Notes: generated by a model from the sequence alone, not told the origin. A stretch of DNA of 64,000 nt from Algoriphagus oliviformis (GCF_017254915.1 NZ_JAFKCT010000001.1:186001-250000), one strand, 5' to 3'. Counted from the stretch's first letter, positions 39,301 through 48,460 are shown. Numbers and translations are program-made.

Positions 39301-39465
39301 TCCCTCATTACTACTGTTGGAGAGGCGAAAAGCGGACAGGCAACCTCTCCCAATGAGGCATCGAGTCTACTCTCGGAGTGGTTGGCTCCGTATCCTCCGG
39401 GAATATACCTTGTTCAAATTCTGTGGGGCTCACAGAGTCAACAGCTCAAGGTGATTAGAAAATAG
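36310..39465 (+). CDS. Large secreted repeat protein with T9SS C-terminal sorting domain
   Basis: A 1051-residue protein with signal peptide (FHLLLLCFCFAFFSTKEANA). The body is rich in Asn, Ser, Thr and Gly and looks like a beta-helix. Around residues 344-425 a short unit (NSGTQSGQVTLSN) recurs about five times, and a second set of NV/NL-type strands follows to about 850. The C-terminus has the type IX secretion pattern: FEIERAVNSIKTWEKIGE ... NVFYRIKQVDFDG, then WILFPNPSAGG and a final YLVQILWGSQSQQLKVIRK. It is probably exported and attached to the surface as an adhesin. Its last ~190 residues are closely related to those of the next gene. Confidence 0.85.
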   Translation: MRSKFHLLLLCFCFAFFSTKEANAQCSTCSATKTYTGSGGNVSNSSGNWSPTGAVSSGATIVRFNGANASYNWTENNQFNLGGIVLQNGADLTLDRGNLGNNPSFAIQGACITIGSGSVLNLVYITELRNITICVEDGGKLIMDSRNATRNDYTLDGVQINLQGPNAHLEIGEADFILGSGGVDITGWTGTTSGVCPIATPNSGGSSGNISWTNESDGTEVCRLLNANNSCGPAGCDVVVNGGTVTGTIQDGSTICIRGNRTYAIDLQNRTDLTICVAAGVTFTGWFTGYNSSSKITVNVYGTTSGDLTLNNSQSSFNVLSGGRFNSYGTVTAQAGTVTNQGTISNGVQVSNSATYYNSGIQSGQVTLSNSAIYTNAGTQSGQVTLSNTSSFTNSGTSSNSVILNNTATYSNSGVQSGNVTTNNPNTSYTITPAGSQTGGQINITNGTLSNQGTISRPVVVSGNGIFSNSGTLSGSLALSGSGAVSNSGTMNLSAFTFDNNTSGMSFTNASNASLTVSNSVTASGTLNIQGNANFLQNLTLRTNSGLTNLTLSGNGNLVVGNTFDVAANSQVNLTNAANLSPGPTFTANRLNFSNDGGSSPRQFNVGENTAVRILDVATLQSGNSQLTIEGSFETGINVTDCKNTFVVSNNGGASPTRVRVRGEGVLDVTGSVSISKHITAEDDGEVSISCNLVLENNGDNSLTVSDNVNLTVGGNTTLNKPMYVNGDATINISGNLTLPNVASELVINDNSFFYVGGNTSIESPIRMNDNVTVTFDGNINLPNVGNAQIWTDDNADVLVTGNMTKSGGTVTVLKDSQLVFCNARLPDGTVSGQYPNATGSGMSISPSPAFYGGCRILPIEFAYFQTEFIDSKRSAKLSWASTKEWGNSHFEIERAVNSIKTWEKIGEVAGQGYYEKPMEYFYEDMALPPSGGNVFYRIKQVDFDGSHSYSVTRAIQVPAAGSREAWILFPNPSAGGAAIQIQPLGTELYLDQKITLSLITTVGEAKSGQATSPNEASSLLSEWLAPYPPGIYLVQILWGSQSQQLKVIRK

Positions 39466-39754
39466 CTTTGCCAATTTACCTTCTTCTGATTTTTTACTTC
39501 TGTCTTGGAAGCATCCGGCACATCGGAGATTTTTCGCTTGGGTTAAAATGGGCTTCGCGCTTTTTTGCGAACATTGATCCATTGAAAAGTCCCCTGGAAT
39601 CTAAAATAAAGGTCAACTTTACTGATCGGCAAGGCCGATAAAACAGCTCTGCTACCCGTTTTTTGGCCTTCGTATCCAATTATAACTTGTTATAAGTCCC
39701 ACATTAGCAGAGAATAAAATATTATCATACCCATTTAACTTGGAAAAATACTGA

Positions 39755-39762
39755 TATATTTG
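39755..39762 (+). promoter_or_regulatory. Candidate -7 element of the giant secreted protein gene
   Basis: TATATTTG matches TAnnTTTG and lies about 50 bases before the start codon. No TTTG at standard spacing is seen. The rest of the 346-base gap 39466-39811 holds a small hairpin (ATCGGC AAG GCCGAT near 39623) and no gene. Confidence 0.38.
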
Positions 39763-39811
39763 AAATACGTTTTTGTGAGTACAAAAATCACCCAGTTCCC
39801 AATTTGATCCC

Positions 39812-42800
39812 ATGATGAGAGTCCTGCTTTCTTTCATTACTCTTTTTCTGATTTTGGTCGGGTTGGAGGCGTATGCGCAAACCCAGACGATTACTACAGC
39901 AGGACCTGGAACCTTCACTGTTCCAGCTGGGGTAACTTCAATCACTGTAGAAGTTTGGGGCGGCGGCGGAAAAGGAGGATCAAGATCTTCAGGTAATGAT
40001 GCTGCTGCAGGAGGAGGTGGAGGGGCCTATTCAAGAAGTGTTATCGCTGTTTCTCCAGGGCAAGTCATTAATTATTATGTAGGCTTCGGGGCAACTTCTC
40101 TATCCAACGCTTCCGCAGATTCTTCTTGGTTTGTAAATAATACAACCTTAATGGCTAAAGGAGGAAAATCTGTCCGCGACGATGGAATAACTGGAGCAGC
40201 GGGAGGATTATCCAGCGAAGGGTATGGTGGTTTTACAAGAAGCGGGGGAAGTGGAGCAAATAGGGACGGCAGTAACGGCGGAGGAGGAGGTTCTTCCGCA
40301 GGAATCACAGCAAACGGAAATAATACCACCACCTCGACAGGAGCAACAGCCCCTCAACAAGGAGGGCCTGGAGGAAACGGAGCAATCAATGCGGGTCCTG
40401 GAGAACCCGGATCATCTCCCGGAGGTGGAGGAGGAGGAGCTAAAAGACAGGGGGCAAGTCAGCCGGTGCAACCAGGAGGCACTGGTGGAAATGGTCAGAT
40501 CCGTATTTCTTACATTCAGCTGACTTCGGCAACAGGAACTGACAACCAATCGGTCTGTAGCGGTGATCCGATCATAAATACCACCTATTCTATTCCAATT
40601 CCTGCTTCCACTGTAAGTCCTAATCTGGTTATTTCAGGTCTTCCGTCGGGTTTGACTTCAAACTTCAACAGTACAACCAACACCATTACCATATCTGGTA
40701 CACCAACCGCGACGGGCACCTACACGATCAGCACAAGACCAACTTATCTTTCATCAGTTCCGGTAACCCTAACCAGATCCGGGACTGTGACGATCCTGCC
40801 CAAACCAGCTGTAACCAACATGACCACCGCAGTGTGTAGCGGTTCAGGATTTACAGTAACTCCTGTCAATGGAACAAACGGGGTTGTGCCCGCTGGGACC
40901 ACCTATTCCTGGACTGCACCAGCCGTAACCGGTGGAATGACTGGAGCCGCATCAGGCACCAACGCAAGTAGTATAACAGGTACTTTATCTAACCCAACCA
41001 ATATTGCTCAAATCGCCACGTACACGGTCACTCCAACAACTGGAAGCTGTGTCGGCACACCATTTACAGTTGTAGTTACAGTTAATCCAACACCGGCCAT
41101 TAGCGCAATGAATGCCTCGGTTTGTACGGGATCATCGTTTTCATTGACTCCTATCAACGTTACCGATGGGATAGTTCCTGCCGGAACCACCTATTCTTGG
41201 TCATTACCGACTGTAACAGGCGGAATGACTGGGGGTGCAACAGGTAGTGGGGCCAGCAATATTTCAGGATCATTGACCAATACAACCAGCTCTCCACAAA
41301 CCGCAACCTACACTGTCACACCTGTAAGTGGTTCTTGTACTGGACCGCCTTTCACAGTTACAATAACCGTTGCTCCAAATAATTTTGCATCAGCCGCATC
41401 AACCTCTCCTGAAGTTTGTATTAATAACGCCATTCCCTCCATTACACATTCGACCACAGGAGCCACGGGAATAGGCGCTGCCACTGGACTTCCAGCAGGC
41501 GTAACTGCCAATTGGTCGGGAAATACCATCACCATCTCAGGAACACCTACTGCTTCCGGTGTTTTCAACTATTCCATTCCATTGACTGGAGGTTGCGGTG
41601 CGGTAAATGCCACTGGAACTATTACTGTCAACGCCAATAACACAGTTTCAGGGCCTTCTTCCACTCCTACTCTCTGTGTAGATACTCCTTTGACAAACAT
41701 CACCCATTCGACTACAGGAGCCACTGGTATTTCCAATGCAGGAGTATCTGGTGCCAATGGTCTTCCCACAGGATTGAGTGCCACTTGGGTCGCAGGGGTA
41801 ATTACCATTTCAGGGACTCCAACCCAAGCCGGTACATTTAACTATTCGATTCCACTCACAGGGGGCTGTTCAGCTTTGTTCGCTGAGGGCAGCATTACCG
41901 TAAATCCAGCCACCGAATTTACAGTTCAAAACCTGGCAGATCAACGGATTTGCGATGGACAAAACTTTTTGGCTCTTTCAGTGACGGCTACTGGAACGGG
42001 AACCCTTTCTTACCAATGGTTCAGTAATGACAATCCAAATAAAACTGGGGCAGTCCCGGTAGGCACTAATTCTAATTCCTACACGCCTCCTTCGAATGCC
42101 ATTGGCACCAAATATTACTATGTCGAAGTAACGGGAGGTTGTGGCATGATCACTTCAAGCTTTTCCCAAGCGACGGTGGAGCCCATCACAGTAATTACTA
42201 CCCAACCTGATGACAGGGGTGAGGTAGAGTGTTTCGGAGACGGCTTTGCCCCATTAACCGTAGCAGCCCAAGGGGCGGATCTAACTTATCAATGGTATAC
42301 TGTAAGCACCCCGGTAAACACAGGTGGTACGGCAATTTCAGGGGCAACTTCCAGTAGTTTTACGCCCCCTTCGACGGCGGCGGTTATGGCCCCTCTTTAC
42401 TACTATGTGGTAGTTTCGGGGTATTGTAGTTCGCAAACCTCAGATGTGTCTGGGGAATATCTAGTCACTCCACCTATTACGACTATCACTGAAGACCCAT
42501 CCACCAATCCCCAAACGGTTTGTCAAGGAGACGCATTCAGTCCGATTTCTGCTCAGGCCATAGGCGAGGGCGTTGTCTCCTATCAGTGGTATAGTAATAC
42601 TACTAATTCCAACACAGGAGGAACTTTAATCTCAGGGGCGACTGATCCGACATTTACACCTCCTTCCAATATAGTTGGAACTTTATATTATTATGCTACT
42701 GGTTCGAGTGACTGCGGCACCGTTCCAACGGCAGTTTCGGGAGCATTTACAGTTACTCCCCCAACTGAAATTCAGACGGAGAGTCTTGGCGACCAGACCA

Positions 42801-45800
42801 TCTGTGACGGAGATTCTTTTGCCCCTATTTCAGTAAATGCCATCGGAACAGGGTCAATCACCTATCAATGGTATAGCAATACAGCGGCATCCACATCAGG
42901 AGGCACATTGATTACAGGTGCAAACAGTGCAAGTTATACACCACCCGCAACTGCCCCCGGCACTACTACTTACTATTATGTCATGGTGGGAAGTAACTGT
43001 GGACCCAACGTAACTTCGAATATTTCTGGGCCATTGACTGTAAATCCGCTGACCACGGTAGCAACCCATCCCTCCACTAGCAGCCAAACTGTCTGTCCTG
43101 GGGCTCCGTTCTCAGCCATCTCAGTTTCTGCCACGGGCCCCGGTACACTAACCTATCAGTGGTATAGTAATTCCTCCAATTCCAACTCAGGAGGTACTGC
43201 CATTTCCGGGGCAACCTCTGCTTCATTCACACCACCTTCTGCTTCTACAGGCACAACTTACTATTATGTGGAAGTGACCAGCGCTTGTGAAACAATTCCC
43301 TCCAATGTCTCAGGAGCATTCCATGTGAACCAAAACACTCAAATTGATTTTCAGAACACGGCTACTCAATCAGTGTGTATCGGCTTGCCATTTAATCCAA
43401 TATCGGTAGGTGCATCTGGAACAGGTACTCTTACCTATCAGTGGTACAGCAATACTTCCAACTCCAATTCAGGTGGGACACTTATTTCAGGTGCCACTAC
43501 CTCTTCGTTTACCCCTCCATCGTCTGCTGCAGGCACTACCTATTATTATGTGGTAGTAGGAAGCGATTGTGGTCCGAATGTGCCTAGTGCGGTATCCGGT
43601 GCTTTTGTGGTTTATCCTGAGCCTATTCCAACTTTTGTCGCGGCACCTGGAACATCCATGTGTGAACAAAGTACTACCACCTACACCACGCAGACAGGGA
43701 AGTCTAATTATATCTGGAATATTTCAGGAGTAGCAGGTACAGATTATACCATTACCTCAGGGGGAGTTGGATCTTCCAGCGAGACGGTAACGATACAATG
43801 GTTGACCACTGGCTCTAAAACAGTCACGGTAGGCTATACTGAACCCGCCACAGGGTGTATCGCCTCTACAACTGCTTCTTCTACCACTACAGTCGAGCCT
43901 TTTGCTACAGTAGGTCCGCCCTCTGTGGCATTTCCTAGCGTCTGTATCAGCAATCCAGCCTTGGCACCTTTTACCAGACCAACTACAGGAGTAACCGGAA
44001 TCGCAAATAGCGGGGTACCCGGTGCCAATGGATTGCCTCCGGGAATTTCTGCAAGCTTTAATGTCGCGACTGGCATAATCACATTCTCAGGAACTGCCAC
44101 AACTACCGGTCTTTACACTTACTCTATTCCTTTGAGCGGTAATTGTATCAATGGATTAACAGCAACTGGTACCATCGACGTAAGTCCAAATTACGTGCTA
44201 ACCTCTGTTTCATCGGTTTCGGCCACTTCAGCGGGTGGGTCCGCGACGGTCACAATCAATGGGTCCCCCACTCTACTTTCCAATGGAAGCTACGAAGTGA
44301 CTTATATCCTTGATGATGGTTCCACGACAACAGAGCATACTTCAAGTAGCTTCGGAGTATCAGGAGGAAGGGGATCGTTTTCAACGGTACCGCTTACCAA
44401 CATCAATGTTGATGTGTTTAAGCTAACCATTAAAAGTATAAAGAAGGTCACCGACGTATGTTCGGTCAACCTAAATGTGAATGATACAAAAAACATCACC
44501 TTTTTCAGCGTTTGTGGAGCAACTATTACAAGTAATAGGACTTTTACAGTTCCTGCCGGAATCTATGAAATCACCATTCTAGCAACAGGAGCAGGCGCAA
44601 CAGGACAAACCAGCCAAATTACCATCCCTGTTGTACCAGGGGAACCATTAGGAGTATTCATCGGTCAAAGCGCAGGTACAGGAGCGGCTCGCAACACCTA
44701 TGTGACGCGTGATTCTTCCTCCCCAACTCCTGCTACTTCAAGCATAATCTACGTCAACGGTGGCGGTGGAGCCGGTCCAAACGGTCAAGTAAGTATTTCC
44801 TATTCCTGCCCTGATGCCAATAAGTTTGATTGCATCGAAGTGATCGATGATGGGGCAATTTCGGGTACCACTTTAATAAGATTTACCTGCGACGACACCT
44901 GGGAAATCCCAGAAGGTCTTGTTGATTTCTCAATATATGCCATTGGCGGAGGCGGTGGTGGCGGAATGAGCGGAGGAAATAGTGGAACCGGTGGCGGTGG
45001 TGGCGGAGGTGGTTTCGCTTCTACCACAGTTACAAGCACCTCACCTTATGGCATTTCAGCCGGAAATTCCCTAAATGTTACCGTGGGCCAAGGTGGACCA
45101 GGTGCTGGCACTGTCAACCTGAAGGGCGAAAACGGGGTTAACTCTACGGTGACTTCTACCATACCAGACCCAAGCGGCGCGATAAACATAAACCTTAATG
45201 CCCTCGGAGGTGGAGGAGGAGCTTCATTCAACAATATTGATGGTAGTTCTGGTGCCTCTGGTGGGGGTGGAGCGTATAGCAATACAACGCAAGGTTTTGG
45301 AGGGTCTGGAACTACAGGACAAGGTAGAAATGGAGGAAACTCTGTAGTTAGTGGTGGAACAGGTGCGGCACGTTCTGGAGGAGGTGGTGGTGGTGCTGGA
45401 TCAGCCGGTGGAATAGGTAAAGCCGCTGGATCTGGAAACACGGAAGGGGGAAACGGAGGAGAAGGGTTGGCATTTTCTGCTGGGGGAACTTCAATAAGGT
45501 ATGGTGCTGGAGGAGGTGGACTTGGATATAATCAAAATGGAAACTCAAGTCCCGGAATTGGGGGATTTACTAATGGAATAAAAATTGGCGGCGATGGTAA
45601 CTTGTCCGGTGTAGGAAATCCAGGACAAATTTATACCGGATCTGGTGGTGGCGCAGGAACTATCGGAGGAGGTAATGGTGCTCAAGGCGTAGTATACATC
45701 AGCTACTTCAACTACCGCATCCTCTCGGTTGAATACCTCCACTTTGACGCCCAATACAATCCAAGGTCCCGTGCCGGTGAGTTGACATGGGCTACTGCCA

Positions 45801-46306
45801 AAGAGTGGGAAAACTCCCATTTCGAAGTCGAACGCTCGGTGGATGGCATCAAAAACTGGACGGTAGTTGGACAAGTATCGGGAGCTGGCTACTCGGAACA
45901 GCCAATGGAATACGCCTTCCAAGATTTGAATTTGCCTTTGGCCGGTGGGAACGTGTTCTACCGACTGAGACAGGTAGACTTTGATGGCGAATCATCTTAC
46001 AGTGTCACCAAGTCCATCCAAGTACCGCCTGTAGCTGGCACGACGTATTGGAGGGTATATCCAAACCCCACAAATGGGGATGTAGTCAACCTTGAACTAC
46101 TGAGCAAGGATGTCTACCACGACGAGCCAGTCACCCTCAGGATCATATCTTCTACTGGACAATTTGACTTCATCGAATCTGAAGGAAATGAAGCGCTCGG
46201 AATCCTGGTGTCAGAACGACTAAAAACAAAGGCTGCAGGCGTATACACCCTCGAAATCGCCTGGGGTGCAAATCGGGAATACCATAAAATAATCCTCAGA
46301 CGATGA
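39812..46306 (+). CDS. Giant secreted Ig-like repeat protein with T9SS C-terminal sorting domain
   Basis: A 2164-residue protein with a signal peptide (LLSFITLFLILVGLEAYAQ). Order of parts: a glycine-rich domain (TVPAGVTSITVEVWGGGG, about 28-235), PKD-like repeats with paired Cys (330-530), two Ig-like repeats (530-700), six near-identical ~92-residue units (about 699-1270), a third Ig-like copy (about 1370-1465), a second glycine-rich domain (about 1570-1967) and the T9SS C-terminal domain. The C-terminus begins LTWATAKEWENSHFEVERSV and ends HKIILRR. It is probably a cell-surface adhesin or matrix protein. Its C-terminal part is clearly homologous to that of the preceding gene. Confidence 0.87.
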   Translation: MMRVLLSFITLFLILVGLEAYAQTQTITTAGPGTFTVPAGVTSITVEVWGGGGKGGSRSSGNDAAAGGGGGAYSRSVIAVSPGQVINYYVGFGATSLSNASADSSWFVNNTTLMAKGGKSVRDDGITGAAGGLSSEGYGGFTRSGGSGANRDGSNGGGGGSSAGITANGNNTTTSTGATAPQQGGPGGNGAINAGPGEPGSSPGGGGGGAKRQGASQPVQPGGTGGNGQIRISYIQLTSATGTDNQSVCSGDPIINTTYSIPIPASTVSPNLVISGLPSGLTSNFNSTTNTITISGTPTATGTYTISTRPTYLSSVPVTLTRSGTVTILPKPAVTNMTTAVCSGSGFTVTPVNGTNGVVPAGTTYSWTAPAVTGGMTGAASGTNASSITGTLSNPTNIAQIATYTVTPTTGSCVGTPFTVVVTVNPTPAISAMNASVCTGSSFSLTPINVTDGIVPAGTTYSWSLPTVTGGMTGGATGSGASNISGSLTNTTSSPQTATYTVTPVSGSCTGPPFTVTITVAPNNFASAASTSPEVCINNAIPSITHSTTGATGIGAATGLPAGVTANWSGNTITISGTPTASGVFNYSIPLTGGCGAVNATGTITVNANNTVSGPSSTPTLCVDTPLTNITHSTTGATGISNAGVSGANGLPTGLSATWVAGVITISGTPTQAGTFNYSIPLTGGCSALFAEGSITVNPATEFTVQNLADQRICDGQNFLALSVTATGTGTLSYQWFSNDNPNKTGAVPVGTNSNSYTPPSNAIGTKYYYVEVTGGCGMITSSFSQATVEPITVITTQPDDRGEVECFGDGFAPLTVAAQGADLTYQWYTVSTPVNTGGTAISGATSSSFTPPSTAAVMAPLYYYVVVSGYCSSQTSDVSGEYLVTPPITTITEDPSTNPQTVCQGDAFSPISAQAIGEGVVSYQWYSNTTNSNTGGTLISGATDPTFTPPSNIVGTLYYYATGSSDCGTVPTAVSGAFTVTPPTEIQTESLGDQTICDGDSFAPISVNAIGTGSITYQWYSNTAASTSGGTLITGANSASYTPPATAPGTTTYYYVMVGSNCGPNVTSNISGPLTVNPLTTVATHPSTSSQTVCPGAPFSAISVSATGPGTLTYQWYSNSSNSNSGGTAISGATSASFTPPSASTGTTYYYVEVTSACETIPSNVSGAFHVNQNTQIDFQNTATQSVCIGLPFNPISVGASGTGTLTYQWYSNTSNSNSGGTLISGATTSSFTPPSSAAGTTYYYVVVGSDCGPNVPSAVSGAFVVYPEPIPTFVAAPGTSMCEQSTTTYTTQTGKSNYIWNISGVAGTDYTITSGGVGSSSETVTIQWLTTGSKTVTVGYTEPATGCIASTTASSTTTVEPFATVGPPSVAFPSVCISNPALAPFTRPTTGVTGIANSGVPGANGLPPGISASFNVATGIITFSGTATTTGLYTYSIPLSGNCINGLTATGTIDVSPNYVLTSVSSVSATSAGGSATVTINGSPTLLSNGSYEVTYILDDGSTTTEHTSSSFGVSGGRGSFSTVPLTNINVDVFKLTIKSIKKVTDVCSVNLNVNDTKNITFFSVCGATITSNRTFTVPAGIYEITILATGAGATGQTSQITIPVVPGEPLGVFIGQSAGTGAARNTYVTRDSSSPTPATSSIIYVNGGGGAGPNGQVSISYSCPDANKFDCIEVIDDGAISGTTLIRFTCDDTWEIPEGLVDFSIYAIGGGGGGGMSGGNSGTGGGGGGGGFASTTVTSTSPYGISAGNSLNVTVGQGGPGAGTVNLKGENGVNSTVTSTIPDPSGAININLNALGGGGGASFNNIDGSSGASGGGGAYSNTTQGFGGSGTTGQGRNGGNSVVSGGTGAARSGGGGGGAGSAGGIGKAAGSGNTEGGNGGEGLAFSAGGTSIRYGAGGGGLGYNQNGNSSPGIGGFTNGIKIGGDGNLSGVGNPGQIYTGSGGGAGTIGGGNGAQGVVYISYFNYRILSVEYLHFDAQYNPRSRAGELTWATAKEWENSHFEVERSVDGIKNWTVVGQVSGAGYSEQPMEYAFQDLNLPLAGGNVFYRLRQVDFDGESSYSVTKSIQVPPVAGTTYWRVYPNPTNGDVVNLELLSKDVYHDEPVTLRIISSTGQFDFIESEGNEALGILVSERLKTKAAGVYTLEIAWGANREYHKIILRR
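41905..43620 (+). repeat. Six tandem ~285-bp coding repeats
   Basis: Each unit codes for a ~92-residue Ig-like module containing YQWYSNT, then GGTLISGAT, FTPPS and TTYYYV, with a Cys near each end (for example QTVCPG and SACETI). The units differ most near their starts. Repeats of this kind can change number by recombination. Confidence 0.85.
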
Positions 46307-46412
46307 GGATGGCTTGACATGCCTCAATAAAAACCGCTTCGAAAAGGATGGTCATTCTTAATTCTGCCTAAGGGAGGCTGAGTGGGTACCCACAATTCGG
46401 AGTTTTGGATGA

Positions 46413-46447
46413 ATAAAAAAACCCGGACAGGAATCCTGCCCGGGTTT
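46413..46447 (-). terminator. Terminator of the small membrane/DUF cassette
   Basis: A 13-bp stem (46419-46431 with 46435-46447, one G-U pair) around AAT. The A run on the left becomes a T run on the minus strand, so it ends the cassette finishing at 46470. It could also stop the giant gene from the other side. Confidence 0.8.
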
Positions 46448-46469
46448 CAATTTGTAAGGTTTTACCGGT

Positions 46470-46721
46470 TTACTTCACCGACTGCAGCAGCTTTTCCTCC
46501 AGATTGCCTTCATCGACGGTTAGCTGGCAGATGCTCACCAGGATGGTGCCTGCTGTCACCGCATGGCCCGCATAGGCCAGGAGGATTTCAGGTACCTCGC
46601 CCGGTGCGGTCAGCATGGCTGTGCCGATGGCGGCGATGAGCAATCCCGCCTTTTTCAAAAACTGGAAAAAGGGCGGTGTAGGGGCCAAAGCCCGGTTTTT
46701 TACTTCAGAGAATATGTTCAT
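46470..46721 (-). CDS. Small hydrophobic protein, holin-like
   Basis: An 83-residue protein with hydrophobic segments at about residues 25-40 (AGLLIAAIGTAMLTA) and 45-67 (ILLAYAGHAVTAGTILVSIC) and a short acidic tail. I do not recognise a family. Size, two helices and position at the end of a cassette with a DUF5675-like gene make a holin-like role conceivable, but nothing proves it. Confidence 0.55.
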   Translation of the reverse strand: MNIFSEVKNRALAPTPPFFQFLKKAGLLIAAIGTAMLTAPGEVPEILLAYAGHAVTAGTILVSICQLTVDEGNLEEKLLQSVK

Positions 46722-46816
46722 AGAAAATTAGTTAAACGTTAATTGTTAAGGGTTTAGAATTGTTGTAGGCCTTAATTCCTCTTAATACTCCAAACCTCTA
46801 CCAAACGGTACGGAAG

Positions 46817-47035
46817 CTAATTCTTCCTGCTCAGTTGCTTTTTCAAGAAAAGCAACACCACGGATATGCGGTCGATCTCTGCCCTCAGGCTCTCCTGACG
46901 GCCTTTGATCTCCAGAAAATCCTGCTGCAGCTTTCGGAAATCCTGTACCAGGAACTTCAGAAAGTAGGCAATCACCGACAGCAGCGCCGAGATGATGGCC
47001 CCTGTCAGGCCTAGGAGTAGAACGGTATCCGGCAT
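46817..47035 (-). CDS. Small membrane-anchored coiled-coil protein
   Basis: A 72-residue protein from ATG 47035: one transmembrane helix (VLLLGLTGAIISALLSVIAYFL), then a charged coiled coil (LQQDFLEIKGRQESLRAEID) and a basic end (KKQLSRKN). It resembles phage XhlA-like haemolysin/holin partners in layout. Its start lies inside the end of the DUF5675-like gene (25-base overlap), so the two are coupled. Confidence 0.6.
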   Translation of the reverse strand: MPDTVLLLGLTGAIISALLSVIAYFLKFLVQDFRKLQQDFLEIKGRQESLRAEIDRISVVLLFLKKQLSRKN

Positions 47036-47439
47036 GACTCCAGGCGATAGGGAACTCCCCGTGACACCACCTCCAGCTCTACCACCTCTCCCCCTACCCA
47101 TGCCTCCTCCAGCTCATCGAGCAGTTTGAGAAAAGCCAGACGGGTAAACAAGGGAGTGCCATCTGCTCTATAAGCCGTCACCGGACAGAGCTCACCCGTT
47201 TCGGGAACATGGTCAGGAGTTTTGGAAAGAATCCAGCCTCCGTCCCCCAGCCTGATCCTCCAGCCCTCCGCCTCGGTGTGGACCGGTTCCAGCTCGTACA
47301 CCCCCTCTTCCAGACAATGTCGGATGGGACTGTAGCAGGACTTCGGAGCCTCCCGGACAAAGCATAACTGGCGGCTTCCCAAGAAGAGCCTCCCCAGGGT
47401 TCCCCGGGGAGTGTATCTTCGCTTTAGCAGCAGGCGCAT
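47011..47439 (-). CDS. DUF5675-like protein
   Basis: A 142-residue protein: MRLLLKRRYTPRGTLGRLFL, then CFVREAPKSCYSPIRHCLEE and GVYELEPVHTEAEGWRIRLG. This matches my memory of DUF5675, short proteins often found in phage and mobile regions of Bacteroidota. No catalytic function is known. It starts within the TAATG overlap with the upstream DUF6266-like gene and overlaps the next gene, so three genes are translationally linked. Confidence 0.6.
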   Translation of the reverse strand: MRLLLKRRYTPRGTLGRLFLGSRQLCFVREAPKSCYSPIRHCLEEGVYELEPVHTEAEGWRIRLGDGGWILSKTPDHVPETGELCPVTAYRADGTPLFTRLAFLKLLDELEEAWVGGEVVELEVVSRGVPYRLESCRIPFYS

Positions 47440-48188
47440 TAGGCGGCCTTTTCTGCCAAAATGATCCTGGCCGCGTTATGCGCCCCATTGTTGATGGCAT
47501 ACTCCACCCCATTGACCAGCTGGATGAACTCCACACTAAGCAGAAAGGCAAAATGGCTACCGGCCAACTGGGACTTGGCCACGGAGAGCGTCTGGACGGT
47601 GAAGGCATCCAGCACCGAGTGTACTGGGGCTGAGGCCTGTACGACCGTGCGCGTACTCTGGTCAAAATCCAGTCCCACTCCGGTAGCGGAAAGCCTGAAA
47701 TGGGTGGCTCCCCCCGGGATGGCTATCATGTCCCGGGGCACAAAGGCGGGAAGCTGTACGTCAAATGAAGCCGCCCCATTGCTGGTCTGCAGTTCGAAAT
47801 AAAGCGTACTCCCCAGGGAGGAACCCGCGTTGAGCTCCAAGTCACGGAGCAGCTCCCAGTTGCCTTCCTTCACCCGGCGGTCACCCCGGACGTTGACCTC
47901 GTCGGACTTGAGCACCTGCATCAGCATCTGCGTGATGCGCAGGTTGAACCGCTTGTCCCCGATTTGCGAGATCACCGGCCGCAGCGCGTCCCGCAGCAGC
48001 TTGGAGGAGGTGGCGTTGTCGGTAAACTCCCGGATATTTTCCCGGGTACGGGCGTATCGGGGATCATTCATGATCCGGGATTTCTCCACCCCGCCCTTTT
48101 CGCGGGCCAGATAGCCGTTTCTGGTCTTGTAAAAGGACAGTCTCCCGACCGGCCCCTTGAGTGTGATCACTCCTGTTTGTTTTGCCAT
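47439..48188 (-). CDS. DUF6266-like protein (copy 1)
   Basis: A 249-residue protein starting MAKQTGVITLKGPVGRLSFY, then KTRNGYLAREKGGVEKSRIM. This N-terminus (short strand, G-x-V/I-G-x-L, then a basic hairpin) is typical of the family I know as DUF6266, of unknown function. The rest is a beta-rich domain. There is no signal peptide. A second, more diverged member lies at 49019-49663 on the same strand, with about 830 bases of repeats between them. Confidence 0.65.
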   Translation of the reverse strand: MAKQTGVITLKGPVGRLSFYKTRNGYLAREKGGVEKSRIMNDPRYARTRENIREFTDNATSSKLLRDALRPVISQIGDKRFNLRITQMLMQVLKSDEVNVRGDRRVKEGNWELLRDLELNAGSSLGSTLYFELQTSNGAASFDVQLPAFVPRDMIAIPGGATHFRLSATGVGLDFDQSTRTVVQASAPVHSVLDAFTVQTLSVAKSQLAGSHFAFLLSVEFIQLVNGVEYAINNGAHNAARIILAEKAA

Positions 48189-48294
48189 AATCCTATGGGT
48201 TTAAGTGAAACATGCCCCCAAGGTCAGGCCTAGCAACCTGGCTATCAATTGAATGTGCGGTCCGTGCGGATTTCGCGGATTAGGAAGGAAATGG

Positions 48295-48460
48295 CAGTAT
48301 ACAGTTTGCAGTAAGCGGCCAGTGATCAGTCTCAATAAGCAGCTGGCAGGCAGTCGGATGCTGCATATCGAGTGTCAGATCGAGCGAAGTCGAGGTTCTG
48401 TTTAGGATGACTTTGGTGGAACTTTGGTCAACGGTCCACAGACCACAGTCACATAGGCAC
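48295..48460. repeat. Low-complexity word repeats
   Basis: A patch of short words ending in CAGT (CAGTTTGCAGTAAGCGGCCA and similar), then GTCAACGGTCCACAG-type words. The same words occur at 60638-60890 and 61080-61335. No gene is visible. A perfect hairpin (ATGTGGAT/ATCCACAT) follows at 48498-48520. Confidence 0.55.
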
